DNA from: an uncultured Oscillospiraceae bacterium | GTDB lineage: Bacteria; Bacillota; Clostridia; Oscillospirales; Oscillospiraceae | Assembly (NCBI GenBank): GCA_934572365.1 | Contig: CAKTKX010000002.1 | Span: 1 to 26,497 of the forward strand | Reading direction: 5' to 3' | Length of the DNA: 26,497 bases | Part shown: positions 1 to 8,364 of the stretch, one piece after another | How positions within the stretch are numbered: position 1 is the first letter of the stretch | Layout: each line of letters begins with the position of its first letter | Notes under the pieces: generated by a model | What the model was told of the DNA's origin: nothing | The model's database searches: none | The model's input: the letters and a program-made list of their open reading frames with translations, nothing else | Made by a program: the position numbers and the translations under genes

Positions 1-330
1 ACCGCCGTGGGCGCCACCATGGTCGGCTCCACCTTCCTGACTGCCAGCACCCTGAAGATCGTGGTTCTGGGCGTCGTGGCCTTCGGCATTTCCACCGCAG
101 GCGGCCTGCTGGGCGGCAACGTGATGTGCAAGCTCACCGGCAAGAAGGTCAACCCCCTGATCGGCTCCGCCGGTGTTTCCGCCGTTCCCATGGCTGCCCG
201 TGTGTCCAACACCGTCGGCCAGAAGAACAATCCCTCCAACTTCCTGCTGATGCACGCCATGGGTCCCAACGTGGCCGGTGTCATCGGCTCCGCCATCGCG
301 GCCGGCTTCCTGCTGTCCGTGTTCGGTTAA
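1..330 (+). CDS. Na+-translocating decarboxylase beta subunit, C-terminal end (partial)
   Basis: The reading frame is open from the first base of the window, so the gene starts upstream and only about the last 109 residues are seen. The segment is hydrophobic, rich in Gly and Ala, and ends with a membrane stretch followed by a typical short tail. It matches my recollection of the C-terminus of the OadB/GcdB/MmdB family, including the [17 protein letters not shown] loop and the [17 protein letters not shown] segment. In that family the beta subunit is the integral membrane part that couples decarboxylation of a biotin-bound carboxyl group to Na+ export, which is typical of anaerobes fermenting dicarboxylates or amino acids. 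Which decarboxylase (oxaloacetate, glutaconyl-CoA or methylmalonyl-CoA) cannot be told from this fragment. A terminator follows directly, so it is the last gene of its operon. Confidence 0.85.
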   Translation, partial: TAVGATMVGSTFLTASTLKIVVLGVVAFGISTAGGLLGGNVMCKLTGKKVNPLIGSAGVSAVPMAARVSNTVGQKNNPSNFLLMHAMGPNVAGVIGSAIAAGFLLSVFG

Positions 331-345
331 TTCCATATGGTTCGC

Positions 346-383
346 AACCGTGCCGGAGTAAATCTCCGGCACGGTTTCTTTTC
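346..383 (+). terminator. Rho-independent terminator after the decarboxylase beta gene
   Basis: A 13-bp perfect stem (346-358 pairs with 364-376) encloses a 5-base loop and is followed by a T-rich stretch (TTTCTTTTCT). It lies 15 bases after the stop codon and separates this gene from the regulatory pair downstream. Confidence 0.92.
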
Positions 384-477
384 TGCCAGGCAGCTGCCCC
401 GGTGTACGGTGTAGCCCTTAAAGTAGTGAATTTCCACCCCTCGGGAGCAAAGGGAATGCTCAGCGGTGGAAAAGCTC

Positions 478-506
478 TTGCGATTCTCGGGAGAACCGAC
501 TATAAT
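478..506 (+). promoter_or_regulatory. Sigma-A-type promoter for the two-component operon
   Basis: TTGCGA (478-483), a 17-base spacer and a perfect TATAAT (501-506) lie 46 bases before the kinase start codon. This is the only good promoter match in the interval 384-551, so the kinase and regulator are probably transcribed from here independently of the upstream gene. Confidence 0.75.
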
Positions 507-551
507 AATCCTATTCAGGCACACTTTTGCCGCTGGAAAGGATGGCGCGTC

Positions 552-2249
552 ATGTTAAAGCGTTTTCTGTGTTCTTATTTTGCATTGTGCGTAATTCCCT
601 TCCTGCTGCTTGGCGTGCTGGTTGCAAACATTTCTCAAGAAACCATTCAGAAGGAGCTTCTGAACGCGGCAGAGATTTCCATGGATGAGAGCTACCGCAG
701 CATTACAAACCTGATTGACAATACCAGAGATCTGGCTTTGGCAGTGGCGAACAGCCAGACGATGCAGGCGGATCTTCAGGCGCTGCATGCGGGGCAGGAT
801 ATCCAGGAGCATATGCAAAATGCGGCCGGATGGATAGAGGACAACCCCATCTACAGCAAGAACAACGAAAAAATCTGTCTTTTCCTTTCCTCCGGAAATC
901 CGGACCTTTCGGAAATGAGCAGCACTATGGTTCGGTTTGTACCCACGGACTTTGCGGAATCGTGGTACACAGAGGCTCTGGAAAAGCCCAATACCTTTCA
1001 TTGGAGTCTGTATACAACTGCGGATTCCATTATGCTTCGCCAATCCAAGTGCATTTACAGCACCCAGGATTGGGAAACCATCTTAGGTGTCGTCACCGTG
1101 GACATCAACCTGGAGCGCCTGCGGAGCATTGCATTGGTGGCAAATAATACCGGTAACCGACTGTATCTGGTAGACGAAACCGGCGTAATCGCCTATCCAT
1201 ACTACAACTACGACAAAATTCCCCAGGAGGTTCTCACCAGTCGAACCAGCGGTGTAATCGAGGGTGAAAACACGCTGATGCTGGTACGCTGTGTCCCCAC
1301 TACCGGCTGGAATCTGATCAAAGTGATCTCCATGGCGGAGATCACGCAAAAAACCAACCGAATCAAGCTGACAATTCTGTCCCTGGCCGCAGTATTTTCT
1401 GTTTTCTCTCTGGCAGCGGCGCTTTACTTCACCATGCAGATTTCCCGGCCGATTCAGTTCCTGGCATCCCGGATGAAAAAAATTCAGGCCGGCAGTCTGG
1501 ATAAAATCGAAAAAGGCCGCACCCGGGGAGAAATCGCCGACCTGTACGATAGCTATAACTACATGGTTCAGCGCCTGGAGACGCAAATTGAGCAAACCTA
1601 TGTGGCGCAGATTCATGCCAAAGACGCAGAACTGCGGGCGCTGCAGGCGCAAATCAATCCTCATTTTCTATACAATACCCTGGACTCCATCAACTGGCTG
1701 GCTCTGCGCTACAAGGCCTATGATATCAGCAAAATGGTGCTGGCACTGTCGGACATGCTGCGCCTGAGCCTGAACAAGGGGTTAAACACACTGACGGTGC
1801 AGGAAGAACTGCGTCAGGTGGATAGCTACATTACCCTGCAAAAGGTTCGCTTCTCCGACAGCTTTTCCGTGGAATATAACATTGACCCGGAGATTGAAAA
1901 ATGCCGGATTCTGAAAATGCTTCTCCAGCCCATTGTGGAAAACGCCATCATCCACGGATTCGACGGAATGGAATCCGGCGGAATGATTTTCATTGAGGGT
2001 CGGGTGGTTCCGGAGGGAATTCTTTTCTCCGTCCGCAACAATGGCACACTGATCGACCTGGATAAAATGCGCCGCCGTCTGGACGGCGAAGACGAAGAGG
2101 AAAATACACGCCGCGGCTACGGCATTCGCAACGTAAATGAGCGAATCAAGGCTTTCTACGGAGCGAACTACGGGATCCAGTATTCTATCCAGGGGCAGTA
2201 TACTGTGGCGAGTTTTCTGATTCCCAACAAAGGAGGAACGGACGAATGA
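552..2249 (+). CDS. YesM-type sensor histidine kinase
   Basis: This 565-residue protein is a membrane sensor kinase of the YesM/LytS-like group (His_kinase plus HATPase_c). Visible in order are an N-terminal membrane helix (about residues 5-27), an extracellular sensing region of about 240 residues that is probably Cache-like, a second helix near 268-290, a HAMP segment (about 292-345), the phospho-acceptor motif QINPHFLYNTLDS with His371, and ATP-binding motifs (N-box with Asn464, then GYGIRNVNER). The frame stays open far upstream (to 126), but the ATG at 552 is preferred because GGAAAGGA sits 9 bases before it and the first membrane helix follows at once. The gene overlaps the response regulator by 4 bases. 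It probably senses an extracellular nutrient, and its position next to an importer suggests the importer substrate or a related compound. Confidence 0.93.
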   Translation: MLKRFLCSYFALCVIPFLLLGVLVANISQETIQKELLNAAEISMDESYRSITNLIDNTRDLALAVANSQTMQADLQALHAGQDIQEHMQNAAGWIEDNPIYSKNNEKICLFLSSGNPDLSEMSSTMVRFVPTDFAESWYTEALEKPNTFHWSLYTTADSIMLRQSKCIYSTQDWETILGVVTVDINLERLRSIALVANNTGNRLYLVDETGVIAYPYYNYDKIPQEVLTSRTSGVIEGENTLMLVRCVPTTGWNLIKVISMAEITQKTNRIKLTILSLAAVFSVFSLAAALYFTMQISRPIQFLASRMKKIQAGSLDKIEKGRTRGEIADLYDSYNYMVQRLETQIEQTYVAQIHAKDAELRALQAQINPHFLYNTLDSINWLALRYKAYDISKMVLALSDMLRLSLNKGLNTLTVQEELRQVDSYITLQKVRFSDSFSVEYNIDPEIEKCRILKMLLQPIVENAIIHGFDGMESGGMIFIEGRVVPEGILFSVRNNGTLIDLDKMRRRLDGEDEEENTRRGYGIRNVNERIKAFYGANYGIQYSIQGQYTVASFLIPNKGGTDE

Positions 2250-3331
2250 TGACAGTAATGATCGTAGACGACGAGCGTATCGCCAGAGAAGGTCTCCGGG
2301 ATCTGGTTGACTGGTCCGCCCTCGGCCTTCAGGTCAGCTTCTGCGCATCGAACGGCAGGCAGGCATTGCAATGGCTGGATGAGCATCGGGTGGATATTGT
2401 CATCACGGACATCAAAATGCCCCAGATGGATGGCCTTGAGCTGCTCCGGAATATGTCCGAGCGGGGATTTCACTCCACCACAATTATCCTCAGTGGGTTC
2501 AATGATTTCAAGTATGCCCAAAAAGCCATTCAGTATGGCGTGCTGCACTATCTGCTGAAGCCGGTTCATATGGATGAACTGCAGGAGGTCTTGCAGCGCG
2601 CAGTCGAAGAAAGGCAAAAGGGGAGGACAGTGTTTCACATTGACCCTGAGCAATCCGCCCGTTTCCAGGCGCAAACCCGGAGCCGTGCAGACGAGATTTC
2701 CGAGGCTATCTGCACGGCAGTTTGTTCCGGCGAACAAGGCTGCGCAGAACGCCTTTGTGACGATCTGCGGAAGCTGTTTGAGCAGGAAAACTACCCTTTA
2801 GACGTGTTCAAAAAATATGCCTTCAGCTGCATCTATCATCTGGTGCGCGGCGTCAGCAACTTTACCGGAACAGAGGTATCCTATCTGGAGAATGTGGAGC
2901 GCCTGGCCATACTTTCCGTCGCCGGAGATTTCTCGGAGGTGGCCGATCAGCTTGTGCAATGCGTGGCAGATTTGTGCGCTCATCTGACGGCTTTGAAAAA
3001 GAGTCAGAGCAACCGGATCATCGACGAATTGCTGTATATTTTGCAGCATCGCTATGCGGACAGCAGTCTGAGCCTGCAAACGGTGGCCGATCAGCTGGGT
3101 TTGACGCCCAACTACTTGAGCAGCCTGTTTAAGCGGCAAATGGGGGAGAACTTTTCGGATTATCTGGAAAAGCTCCGCATTGAGAAAGCCTGCCAGCTGC
3201 TGCGGGATGTGCAATACAAGGTTTATCAGGTTGCCGATGCGGTAGGATACACCGACCCACGGCATTTTGCCAAGGTATTCAAGGCCGCCACAGGTAAGAC
3301 GCCTTTGGCGTACCGTAACACGGCACGGTAA
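2246..3331 (+). CDS. AraC-family response regulator (YesN-type)
   Basis: This 361-residue protein is the partner of the preceding kinase. The N-terminal receiver domain shows the acidic pair Asp8-Asp9, the phospho-acceptor Asp55 in VITDIKMPQMDG and the conserved Lys105 in LLKPV. A linker of about 120 residues leads to a C-terminal AraC/XylS DNA-binding domain (about residues 258-356) with two helix-turn-helix units, including the typical second-helix segment VADAVGYTDPRHFAKVFKAATGKTP. The start at 2246 overlaps the kinase stop (ATGA) and has AGGAGG 9 bases upstream. YesN-type regulators usually activate a neighbouring transporter operon. Here the obvious target is the importer operon starting at 3610, whose promoter region carries a direct repeat that could be the binding site. 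Confidence 0.95.
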   Translation: MMTVMIVDDERIAREGLRDLVDWSALGLQVSFCASNGRQALQWLDEHRVDIVITDIKMPQMDGLELLRNMSERGFHSTTIILSGFNDFKYAQKAIQYGVLHYLLKPVHMDELQEVLQRAVEERQKGRTVFHIDPEQSARFQAQTRSRADEISEAICTAVCSGEQGCAERLCDDLRKLFEQENYPLDVFKKYAFSCIYHLVRGVSNFTGTEVSYLENVERLAILSVAGDFSEVADQLVQCVADLCAHLTALKKSQSNRIIDELLYILQHRYADSSLSLQTVADQLGLTPNYLSSLFKRQMGENFSDYLEKLRIEKACQLLRDVQYKVYQVADAVGYTDPRHFAKVFKAATGKTPLAYRNTAR

Positions 3332-3361
3332 GAAGCAGTAAACGCGGTATCATTTACCGCC

Positions 3362-3416
3362 AAGGGCTGCTGCGAAATATGGTCCACAGGGGACGGTATT
3401 GCGCAGCAGCCCTTTT
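3362..3416 (+). terminator. Terminator after the response regulator
   Basis: A 13-bp stem (3362-3374 with 3402-3414) with a long loop of 27 bases ends in TTTT. The GC-rich stem directly followed by T residues fits a rho-independent terminator, though the loop is longer than usual. A shorter hairpin (3344-3349 with 3355-3360) precedes it. Confidence 0.7.
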
Positions 3417-3433
3417 ATTGCAAAGTGCAATTG

Positions 3434-3495
3434 TAGAAATTCACACAAAATCATAGAAACGCGGCATTTAATTTGTGAAACATTTTTCCTATAAT
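3434..3495 (+). promoter_or_regulatory. Promoter of the importer operon with a possible AraC-type direct repeat
   Basis: TATAAT at 3490-3495 is a perfect -10 box, but the -35 region (about 3467-3472, TTTAAT) is poor, as expected for an activator-dependent promoter. Just upstream, TAGAAA occurs twice (3434-3439 and 3454-3459) exactly 20 bases apart, about two helical turns. AraC-family activators commonly bind direct repeats with this spacing next to the -35 box. The promoter assignment is good; the operator assignment is inference from a 6-base word. Confidence 0.55.
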
Positions 3496-3539
3496 ACAGG
3501 CAACAGATGGTTCTACCGGCGAGGGGGGACTTCTGATTA

Positions 3540-3583
3540 TCATATGAGCTTTCCGCCCTGCGGGCAGGGAACGCTTCATATGA
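3540..3583 (+). promoter_or_regulatory. Stem-loop in the 5' leader of livK
   Basis: The outer arms TCATATGA (3540-3547) and TCATATGA (3576-3583) are complementary to each other, and an inner stem CCCTG (3556-3560) / CAGGG (3565-3569) closes a CGGG loop. The structure ends 11 bases before the AGGAGG of livK and has no T-run, so it is not a terminator. It could stabilise the transcript or control access to the ribosome binding site. Confidence 0.4.
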
Positions 3584-3609
3584 AGACATTAAAGAGGAGG
3601 CATTTTCCC

Positions 3610-4806
3610 ATGAAAAAACAGATCAGCATTTTTCTTGTACTGGCCATGTGTTTCGCTCTGCTTGCCGGCTGCGGCAGCAAAACTGCACCTGAAACAACCG
3701 CCACCGTCGGCTCCGCCCCGGCAACCGAGGCCGCAACTGCAGAGCCCATCCGCATCGGCCTGTCCACCCCCATTACCGGAAGTTTTGCCGAGAATGGCCT
3801 GGGAACCGAAGTTGCCGTGAACATGGCGGTGGAAGAAATCAACGCCAACGGCGGTATTAACGGCCGCCCGCTGGAAGTCGTCGTGCAAGACTCCAAGTCC
3901 GATCCCACCCAGGCGGCTCAGATCGCTACCATGTTTACCGAGGATGCATCGATTCTGGCGGAGATTGGTGACTTCGCCTCCGGTGCCTGTATTGCAGCCG
4001 CCCCGATTTACGAAGAGGCCGGTATGGTTCAGCTGTCTCCCACGGCCTCCAATCCTGACTACACGCTTCAGGGCGATTACATGTTCTCCATTTTTGGCAA
4101 GACCACGGACGAGGGCAAGTTCATTGCCGACTACCTGCTGAAAAAATACATGCAGGCGGAAAATGTTGGCGTTATCTACGTTAACAGCGACTGGGGCGTT
4201 GAGGCATACGAAATTCTTGCCGATAACTGCTCTGCCAACGGTGTGAACATTGTTTCCGCAGAAAACTTCTTCGAAGGGGAGAAGGATTTCAACGCGGTGC
4301 TGACAAAGATCCGCCAGACCAACCCCGATTCCCTGATGCTCCTTACCGGCTACGACAGCGGCTCCGTCATCATCAAGCAGATCCGCCAGATGGGCTGGGA
4401 CGTGAAGGTCGCCATTTCCGGTCTGGCCTACTCCGAGCAGCTGATTTCTCTGGGCGGAGAAAATGTGGAGGGTGTCCTCAGCGAGATTGGCTTCGTCATC
4501 GACGAAACCAACCCTGAAATGATGCGCTTCGCTACTGAATTTGAATCCCGCGCCGGGTTTGCTCCCAACATGATGATGACCTGTGCCTACGACGCCACCT
4601 ACATGCTGGCGCAGGCCATTGCCAACTGCAAAACCGTGGACCGTGCCTCCATCCGGGAGGAGCTGCTCAACCTTCAGGGCTTTGAAGGTCTGACCGGCCC
4701 GAAGACCTTCAATGACGACCGCACCATCACGCAGAAAAACTTTAAGATCGTCACCATCGAAAACGGTGCCTGGAAGGTACTGACGGATTCCGATTACATC
4801 GACTGA
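3610..4806 (+). CDS. livK: ABC importer substrate-binding lipoprotein (LivK-like)
   Basis: This 398-residue protein is the extracellular binding component of a branched-chain-amino-acid-type importer (Peripla_BP_6 family). It begins with a lipoprotein signal peptide ending in LLAGC (Cys21 would be lipidated), then a Thr/Ala-rich linker and a two-lobed binding fold starting at IRIGLSTPITGSFAENG. The segment LSPTASNPDYT matches the region that contacts the amino-acid backbone of the ligand in LivJ/LivK proteins. The ATG at 3610 is chosen over upstream in-frame starts because AGGAGG (3595-3600) lies 9 bases before it and the signal peptide begins there. Family members bind leucine/isoleucine/valine, but many bind other amino acids, amides or urea. 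The downstream catabolic genes suggest a cysteine-derived ligand (inference). Confidence 0.93.
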   Translation: MKKQISIFLVLAMCFALLAGCGSKTAPETTATVGSAPATEAATAEPIRIGLSTPITGSFAENGLGTEVAVNMAVEEINANGGINGRPLEVVVQDSKSDPTQAAQIATMFTEDASILAEIGDFASGACIAAAPIYEEAGMVQLSPTASNPDYTLQGDYMFSIFGKTTDEGKFIADYLLKKYMQAENVGVIYVNSDWGVEAYEILADNCSANGVNIVSAENFFEGEKDFNAVLTKIRQTNPDSLMLLTGYDSGSVIIKQIRQMGWDVKVAISGLAYSEQLISLGGENVEGVLSEIGFVIDETNPEMMRFATEFESRAGFAPNMMMTCAYDATYMLAQAIANCKTVDRASIREELLNLQGFEGLTGPKTFNDDRTITQKNFKIVTIENGAWKVLTDSDYID

Positions 4807-4897
4807 TACGATCGGACATTGCCTGACGGCGCTGCCTGCCTTGTGACCGGCAGACAAGACCGCAACGCAAAAAGGCGCGCAGGGCTATAAACAAGGG

Positions 4898-4923
4898 AGG
4901 GGGGATGGCAAAGCCACCCCCCT
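4898..4923 (+). promoter_or_regulatory. Intercistronic hairpin between the binding protein and permease genes
   Basis: A G-rich arm (4898-4909) pairs with a C-rich arm (4913-4923) around an AAA loop, with one bulged A. No T-run follows, and the livH ribosome binding site begins 8 bases downstream. The rest of the 137-base gap shows no promoter I can support. Such hairpins after a binding-protein gene often protect the upstream message, giving more binding protein than permease. Confidence 0.5.
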
Positions 4924-4943
4924 TATTGATGGAGGAAACCAAT

Positions 4944-5807
4944 ATGCTGGTAGAACAATTAATGAACGGCCTGGGGCAGGGCATGATTTATGCACTGATG
5001 AGTCTGGGCTATGCGCTGATTTACGGAGTCGTGGGATTGGTTACCTTTGCGCACGGCGACGTAATCATGCTTGGCGCTTTTGCCGCCTACTATACATTTT
5101 CATTGGTGTCCGGAAACTTGCTGGCAGCTCTGCTGGCCGGATTTCTGGTCAGCGGGCTGATGGGCTTCGTGGTACACCGCGTGTGCTATAACCGCTTCTT
5201 TTCGGCGCCCCGGCAGATTTCCCTGATCTGCACCATCGGCATGGGCATGTTCCTGCGCAACCTGGTTCAGGTTGTGGCCGGTACGGAAACCAAACCCATC
5301 CCGGATCTGTTCGGCAGCGGAGCCATTACCTTTGCCGGGCTTCGAATCACCTATATGCAGTGCTTTATCTTTGCGGTCGTTCTGGTTCTGGCCGGATTGC
5401 TGACCCTGTTTCTGAACCGAACCAGAGCGGGGCTTTCCCTGCGTGCCGTCTCCATGGACAAAACCGCCTCTGCAATGGTGGGTATTAACACCCGCCGGGC
5501 GACCACTATCGGAAACATGATCGGCTGCGGCATTGCCGGCATCTCCGGTGTGCTTCTGGCAATGTACTACGGCACCATCACCCCGATGATGGGCGGCACC
5601 ATCGGCATGAAGTCCTTCTGCTGCGCGGTGCTCGGAGGCATGTCCAGCATCTGGGGTGCGGCCATCGGCGGTATTCTGATCGGTGTGTTTGAAAATTTGG
5701 GCATTATGGTCTTTTCGGCCGGTATGCGGGATATTATTTCCTTTGTTTTTTTGGTATTGGTCCTGCTGGTCAAGCCGGAGGGCTTGTTTACACGGAGGAG
5801 TAAGTGA
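4944..5807 (+). CDS. livH: Branched-chain-amino-acid-type ABC permease, LivH family
   Basis: This 287-residue integral membrane protein has about eight hydrophobic segments and the typical LivH opening (GLGQGMIYALMSLGYALIYGV, then the VTFAHGDVIMLGAF loop). It is one of two permease subunits of the importer and forms the pore with LivM. The conserved coupling region GLSLRAVSMDKTASAMVGINTRR is present and would contact the ATPase. The ATG at 4944 has GGAGGA 7 bases upstream, whereas the frame extended to 4905 has no better start. The gene ends two bases before the LivM start codon. Length is normal for the family and I see no defect. Confidence 0.93.
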   Translation: MLVEQLMNGLGQGMIYALMSLGYALIYGVVGLVTFAHGDVIMLGAFAAYYTFSLVSGNLLAALLAGFLVSGLMGFVVHRVCYNRFFSAPRQISLICTIGMGMFLRNLVQVVAGTETKPIPDLFGSGAITFAGLRITYMQCFIFAVVLVLAGLLTLFLNRTRAGLSLRAVSMDKTASAMVGINTRRATTIGNMIGCGIAGISGVLLAMYYGTITPMMGGTIGMKSFCCAVLGGMSSIWGAAIGGILIGVFENLGIMVFSAGMRDIISFVFLVLVLLVKPEGLFTRRSK

Positions 5808-5809
5808 AT

Positions 5810-6850
5810 ATGAAGAAGATTTTGAAAAGGCCGTCTCTCCGTGGCTTCGACCTGCTTCGCTACGAAGGGCGGGTAATTGCGGTTATTCTGCTGCTGTTCT
5901 GCCTGGTGCCGCTGGTGGTATCCAGCAAGGTCGTCATCAACGTGCTGACGCTGGTGCTGCTGTACATCATTCTCGTCAGCTCACTGAACGTGGTCAATGG
6001 CTATTCCGGTCAGTTTAACGTGGGTCAGGCGGGTTTTTACTGCATCGGCGCTTATACCGCCGCCATTCTCTCCACCAGATTTGGCTGGAGCATTTGGGTT
6101 CTGCTCCCGGTCAGCGGGATTATGGCTGCAGTGTGCAGCCTCGTGCTGAGCGTCCCAACCGCCAAGCTGAAGGGTATGTATTTCACCATTGTCACTTTGG
6201 GCTTTTCCGAGATCGTGCGGCAGCTGTGCCTCAACTGGACCAGCCTGACCCGGGGTCCCCGGGGCATCTCCGGCATCGCCACGCCCAGCTTTTTCGGACT
6301 GGACATCCCCCGCAGCACCTTTTTCTACTATCTTCTGATTGTGCTGACGGCCATTATGCTGCTGTGTACCAGCCGGGTTCTTCGCTCCCGGGTAGGCCGG
6401 GCATGGCGCTCCATTCGTGAGGACGAGGCTGCCGCGGCATCCCTTGGCGTGCAGGTCGCCCATTACAAGAAGATCAATCTGGCCTACAGCGCCTTTTGGG
6501 CAGGGGTGGCCGGATGCGTATACGCCTTCTTCCAGAGATTTGTCAGTCCAGACACCTTTACTCTGGACGAAAGCTTCAACATTTTGGCCATGAACATCAT
6601 CGGCGGCCAGGGAACCCTTCTGGGGCCGATCGTGGGAGCATTGGTGATCAACCTGATCACAGAGCTGTTCCGCTCTGCGCTTCAGTATCGTATGCTGCTG
6701 TATTCCGTACTCATCATTGCCATGATGTGGCTGCGTCCACAGGGACTGGTTGGCGCAGTCAACCGGAAGGCGCCTTCGGAGTCGGGCGAAGGGGAAAAAC
6801 AATTGGCAGCCGAGGAAAAGGAGGAGAGCGAGCATGGCAGCGCTACTTGA
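5810..6850 (+). CDS. livM: Branched-chain-amino-acid-type ABC permease, LivM family
   Basis: This 346-residue membrane protein is the second permease subunit. After a short basic N-terminus come about eight to nine membrane segments, with family motifs SLNVVNGYSGQFNVGQAGFY and the coupling loop GRAWRSIREDEAAAASLGV. The C-terminus ends in a charged tail rich in Glu and Lys. A GTG at 5804 is possible, but ATG at 5810 has the right distance (9 bases) from GGAGGAG and is preferred. The gene overlaps livG by 17 bases, a sign of translational coupling. Together with LivH it forms the translocation path for the ligand delivered by the LivK-like lipoprotein. Confidence 0.93.
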   Translation: MKKILKRPSLRGFDLLRYEGRVIAVILLLFCLVPLVVSSKVVINVLTLVLLYIILVSSLNVVNGYSGQFNVGQAGFYCIGAYTAAILSTRFGWSIWVLLPVSGIMAAVCSLVLSVPTAKLKGMYFTIVTLGFSEIVRQLCLNWTSLTRGPRGISGIATPSFFGLDIPRSTFFYYLLIVLTAIMLLCTSRVLRSRVGRAWRSIREDEAAAASLGVQVAHYKKINLAYSAFWAGVAGCVYAFFQRFVSPDTFTLDESFNILAMNIIGGQGTLLGPIVGALVINLITELFRSALQYRMLLYSVLIIAMMWLRPQGLVGAVNRKAPSESGEGEKQLAAEEKEESEHGSAT

Positions 6851-7637
6851 GGTTCAGCATATCAGTAAACATTTCGGTGGCCTGAAGGCCACGGATGACA
6901 TCTCCATGCAGGTTGAGCAGGAAGAAATTCTGGGAATCATCGGCCCCAACGGTGCCGGAAAGACCACATTTTTCAACCTGATTACCGGCACCTACCGTCT
7001 GACCTCAGGCAAAATTTTGTTTGACGGTAAAGACGTCACCAACTACACCCCGGAAAAAATGGCAAAACTCGGCATGGCGCGCACGTTTCAGAACATCAAG
7101 CTTTTTAAGTTCTTAAGCGTTCTGGAAAACGTAAAGGTCGGCTTCCACATCCAGACTTCCACCGGCATGGTGGACAGTATTCTCCATACAAAGCGCTACC
7201 GGAATGACGAGGCTCTGGCCAATGAGAAGGGCATGGAAATCCTCAGGCGGGTAGGTCTGGCGGATCAGGCAGCCCTGCTGGCCGGAAATCTTCCCTACGG
7301 CTGGCAGCGGCGTTTGGAAATTGCCAGAGCCATGGCGCTGTCCCCGAAGATTCTGCTGCTGGATGAGCCGGCCGCCGGCATGAATCCCAGCGAAACCGCA
7401 GAGCTGATGGGGTTCATCCGCACATTGCGGGATGACGGTATCACCGTCGTGGTCATTGAGCACGATATGAAGTTTATGATGAATCTGTGTGACCGTATCG
7501 TGGTCATCAATTACGGAAAAAAGCTGGCGGAAGGAACCCCGGCAGAGGTCACCCGCAATGAGCAGGTAATCGAAGCCTATTTGGGCACCGGGCTGACCAT
7601 CGACAGCAAACGCGCAGGAGGACATACAAATGAGTGA
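6834..7637 (+). CDS. livG: ABC importer ATPase, LivG family
   Basis: This 267-residue cytoplasmic ATPase is one of two that drive the importer. Walker A is GPNGAGKTT (residues 37-45), Walker B is ILLLDEPAAGMNP, and the switch His lies in VVVIEHDMKFMM. The long insert between Walker A and the signature (FQNIKLF to LADQAALLAGN) and the C-terminal EAYLGTG are typical of LivG rather than LivF. The signature reads LPYGWQRRLEIARAM, with Trp where the well-studied LivG proteins have Gln; I judge this a family variant rather than a defect. The ATG at 6834 has AAGGAGGAG just upstream and lies inside the end of livM. The gene overlaps livF by 8 bases. Confidence 0.94.
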   Translation: MAALLEVQHISKHFGGLKATDDISMQVEQEEILGIIGPNGAGKTTFFNLITGTYRLTSGKILFDGKDVTNYTPEKMAKLGMARTFQNIKLFKFLSVLENVKVGFHIQTSTGMVDSILHTKRYRNDEALANEKGMEILRRVGLADQAALLAGNLPYGWQRRLEIARAMALSPKILLLDEPAAGMNPSETAELMGFIRTLRDDGITVVVIEHDMKFMMNLCDRIVVINYGKKLAEGTPAEVTRNEQVIEAYLGTGLTIDSKRAGGHTNE

Positions 7638-8352
7638 TTTTCTGAAAGCGACTGATCTGAATGTGCGTTACGGCAACGTTGCCGCCCTGCGGGGGGTAGA
7701 CTTTCACGTAGATCAGGGCGAAATTGTCACCCTGATCGGCCCCAACGGGGCGGGAAAAACCTCCACGCTGATGGCCATCAGCAATCTGATTGACGGGAAA
7801 AAGACCGGTTCCGTTGTCTTTGAGGGACAGGATATTTCCCATATGGAGTCCAGCGCCATCGTAAAACTGGGTATCAGCCATGTTCCGGAGGGACGCCGGA
7901 TCTTCCCCCGCCTGACCGTGGAAGAAAACCTGATGATGGGCACCTTCGGTACAAAAAAATACGACAAGGAGAAGGCCTCCCAGCTTTTGCAGGACGTATA
8001 CAAGATGTTCCCCCGGCTGCTGGAACGCCGCACCCAGCTAGGCGGCACTCTGTCCGGCGGCGAACAGCAGATGCTTGCCATTGGCCGGGGATTGATGTTT
8101 TCGCCTAGACTTTTGATGCTGGACGAGCCAAGCCTGGGGCTGGCGCCTATGGTGGTGAAGGAGATCTTCGAACTGATTTTGGACATTCGGGAGAAGGGCA
8201 CCACGGTTTTGCTGATTGAGCAGAATGCCGGTCTGGCGCTTCAAATTGCAGATCGGGGCTATGTACTGGAAAACGGCCGGATCGTTATGTCCAACACCGG
8301 CTCGGGGCTTGCCCACGACGAACGGATTATTAAGGCATATTTGGGAATGTAA
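7630..8352 (+). CDS. livF: ABC importer ATPase, LivF family
   Basis: This 240-residue protein is the second ATPase of the importer. Walker A is GPNGAGKTST (from residue 37), the signature is LSGGEQQMLAIGRGLM, Walker B is LLMLDEPSLGLAP and the switch region is VLLIEQNAGLAL, all diagnostic of LivF. It also has the family motif ISHVPEGRRIFPRLTVEENL. It starts inside the last codons of livG (AGGAGG 7-8 bases upstream) and ends 12 bases before the next gene, so the importer and the catabolic genes are almost certainly one transcript. Confidence 0.95.
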   Translation: MSDFLKATDLNVRYGNVAALRGVDFHVDQGEIVTLIGPNGAGKTSTLMAISNLIDGKKTGSVVFEGQDISHMESSAIVKLGISHVPEGRRIFPRLTVEENLMMGTFGTKKYDKEKASQLLQDVYKMFPRLLERRTQLGGTLSGGEQQMLAIGRGLMFSPRLLMLDEPSLGLAPMVVKEIFELILDIREKGTTVLLIEQNAGLALQIADRGYVLENGRIVMSNTGSGLAHDERIIKAYLGM

Positions 8353-8364
8353 GGGGGATTTATT

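Noticed and set aside
126..551. Long upstream extension of the histidine kinase frame
   Set aside because: It crosses the end of the decarboxylase gene, a terminator and a promoter, and gives low-complexity Arg-rich protein; the ATG at 552 has a ribosome binding site and starts the membrane helix.
3344..3360. Short hairpin after the response regulator as a separate terminator
   Set aside because: The 6-bp stem has no T-run, and the stronger stem ending in TTTT follows at 3362-3416.
3589..4857. 422-residue open frame on the minus strand opposite livK
   Set aside because: It mirrors a well-supported gene in a GC-rich region, has His/Gly/Asp-biased composition, and no ribosome binding site or recognisable motif.
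7300..7320. Trp in the LivG signature (LPYGWQRR) as a possible defect
   Set aside because: All other ATPase motifs are intact and this position varies among LivG relatives, so a loss of function is not supported.
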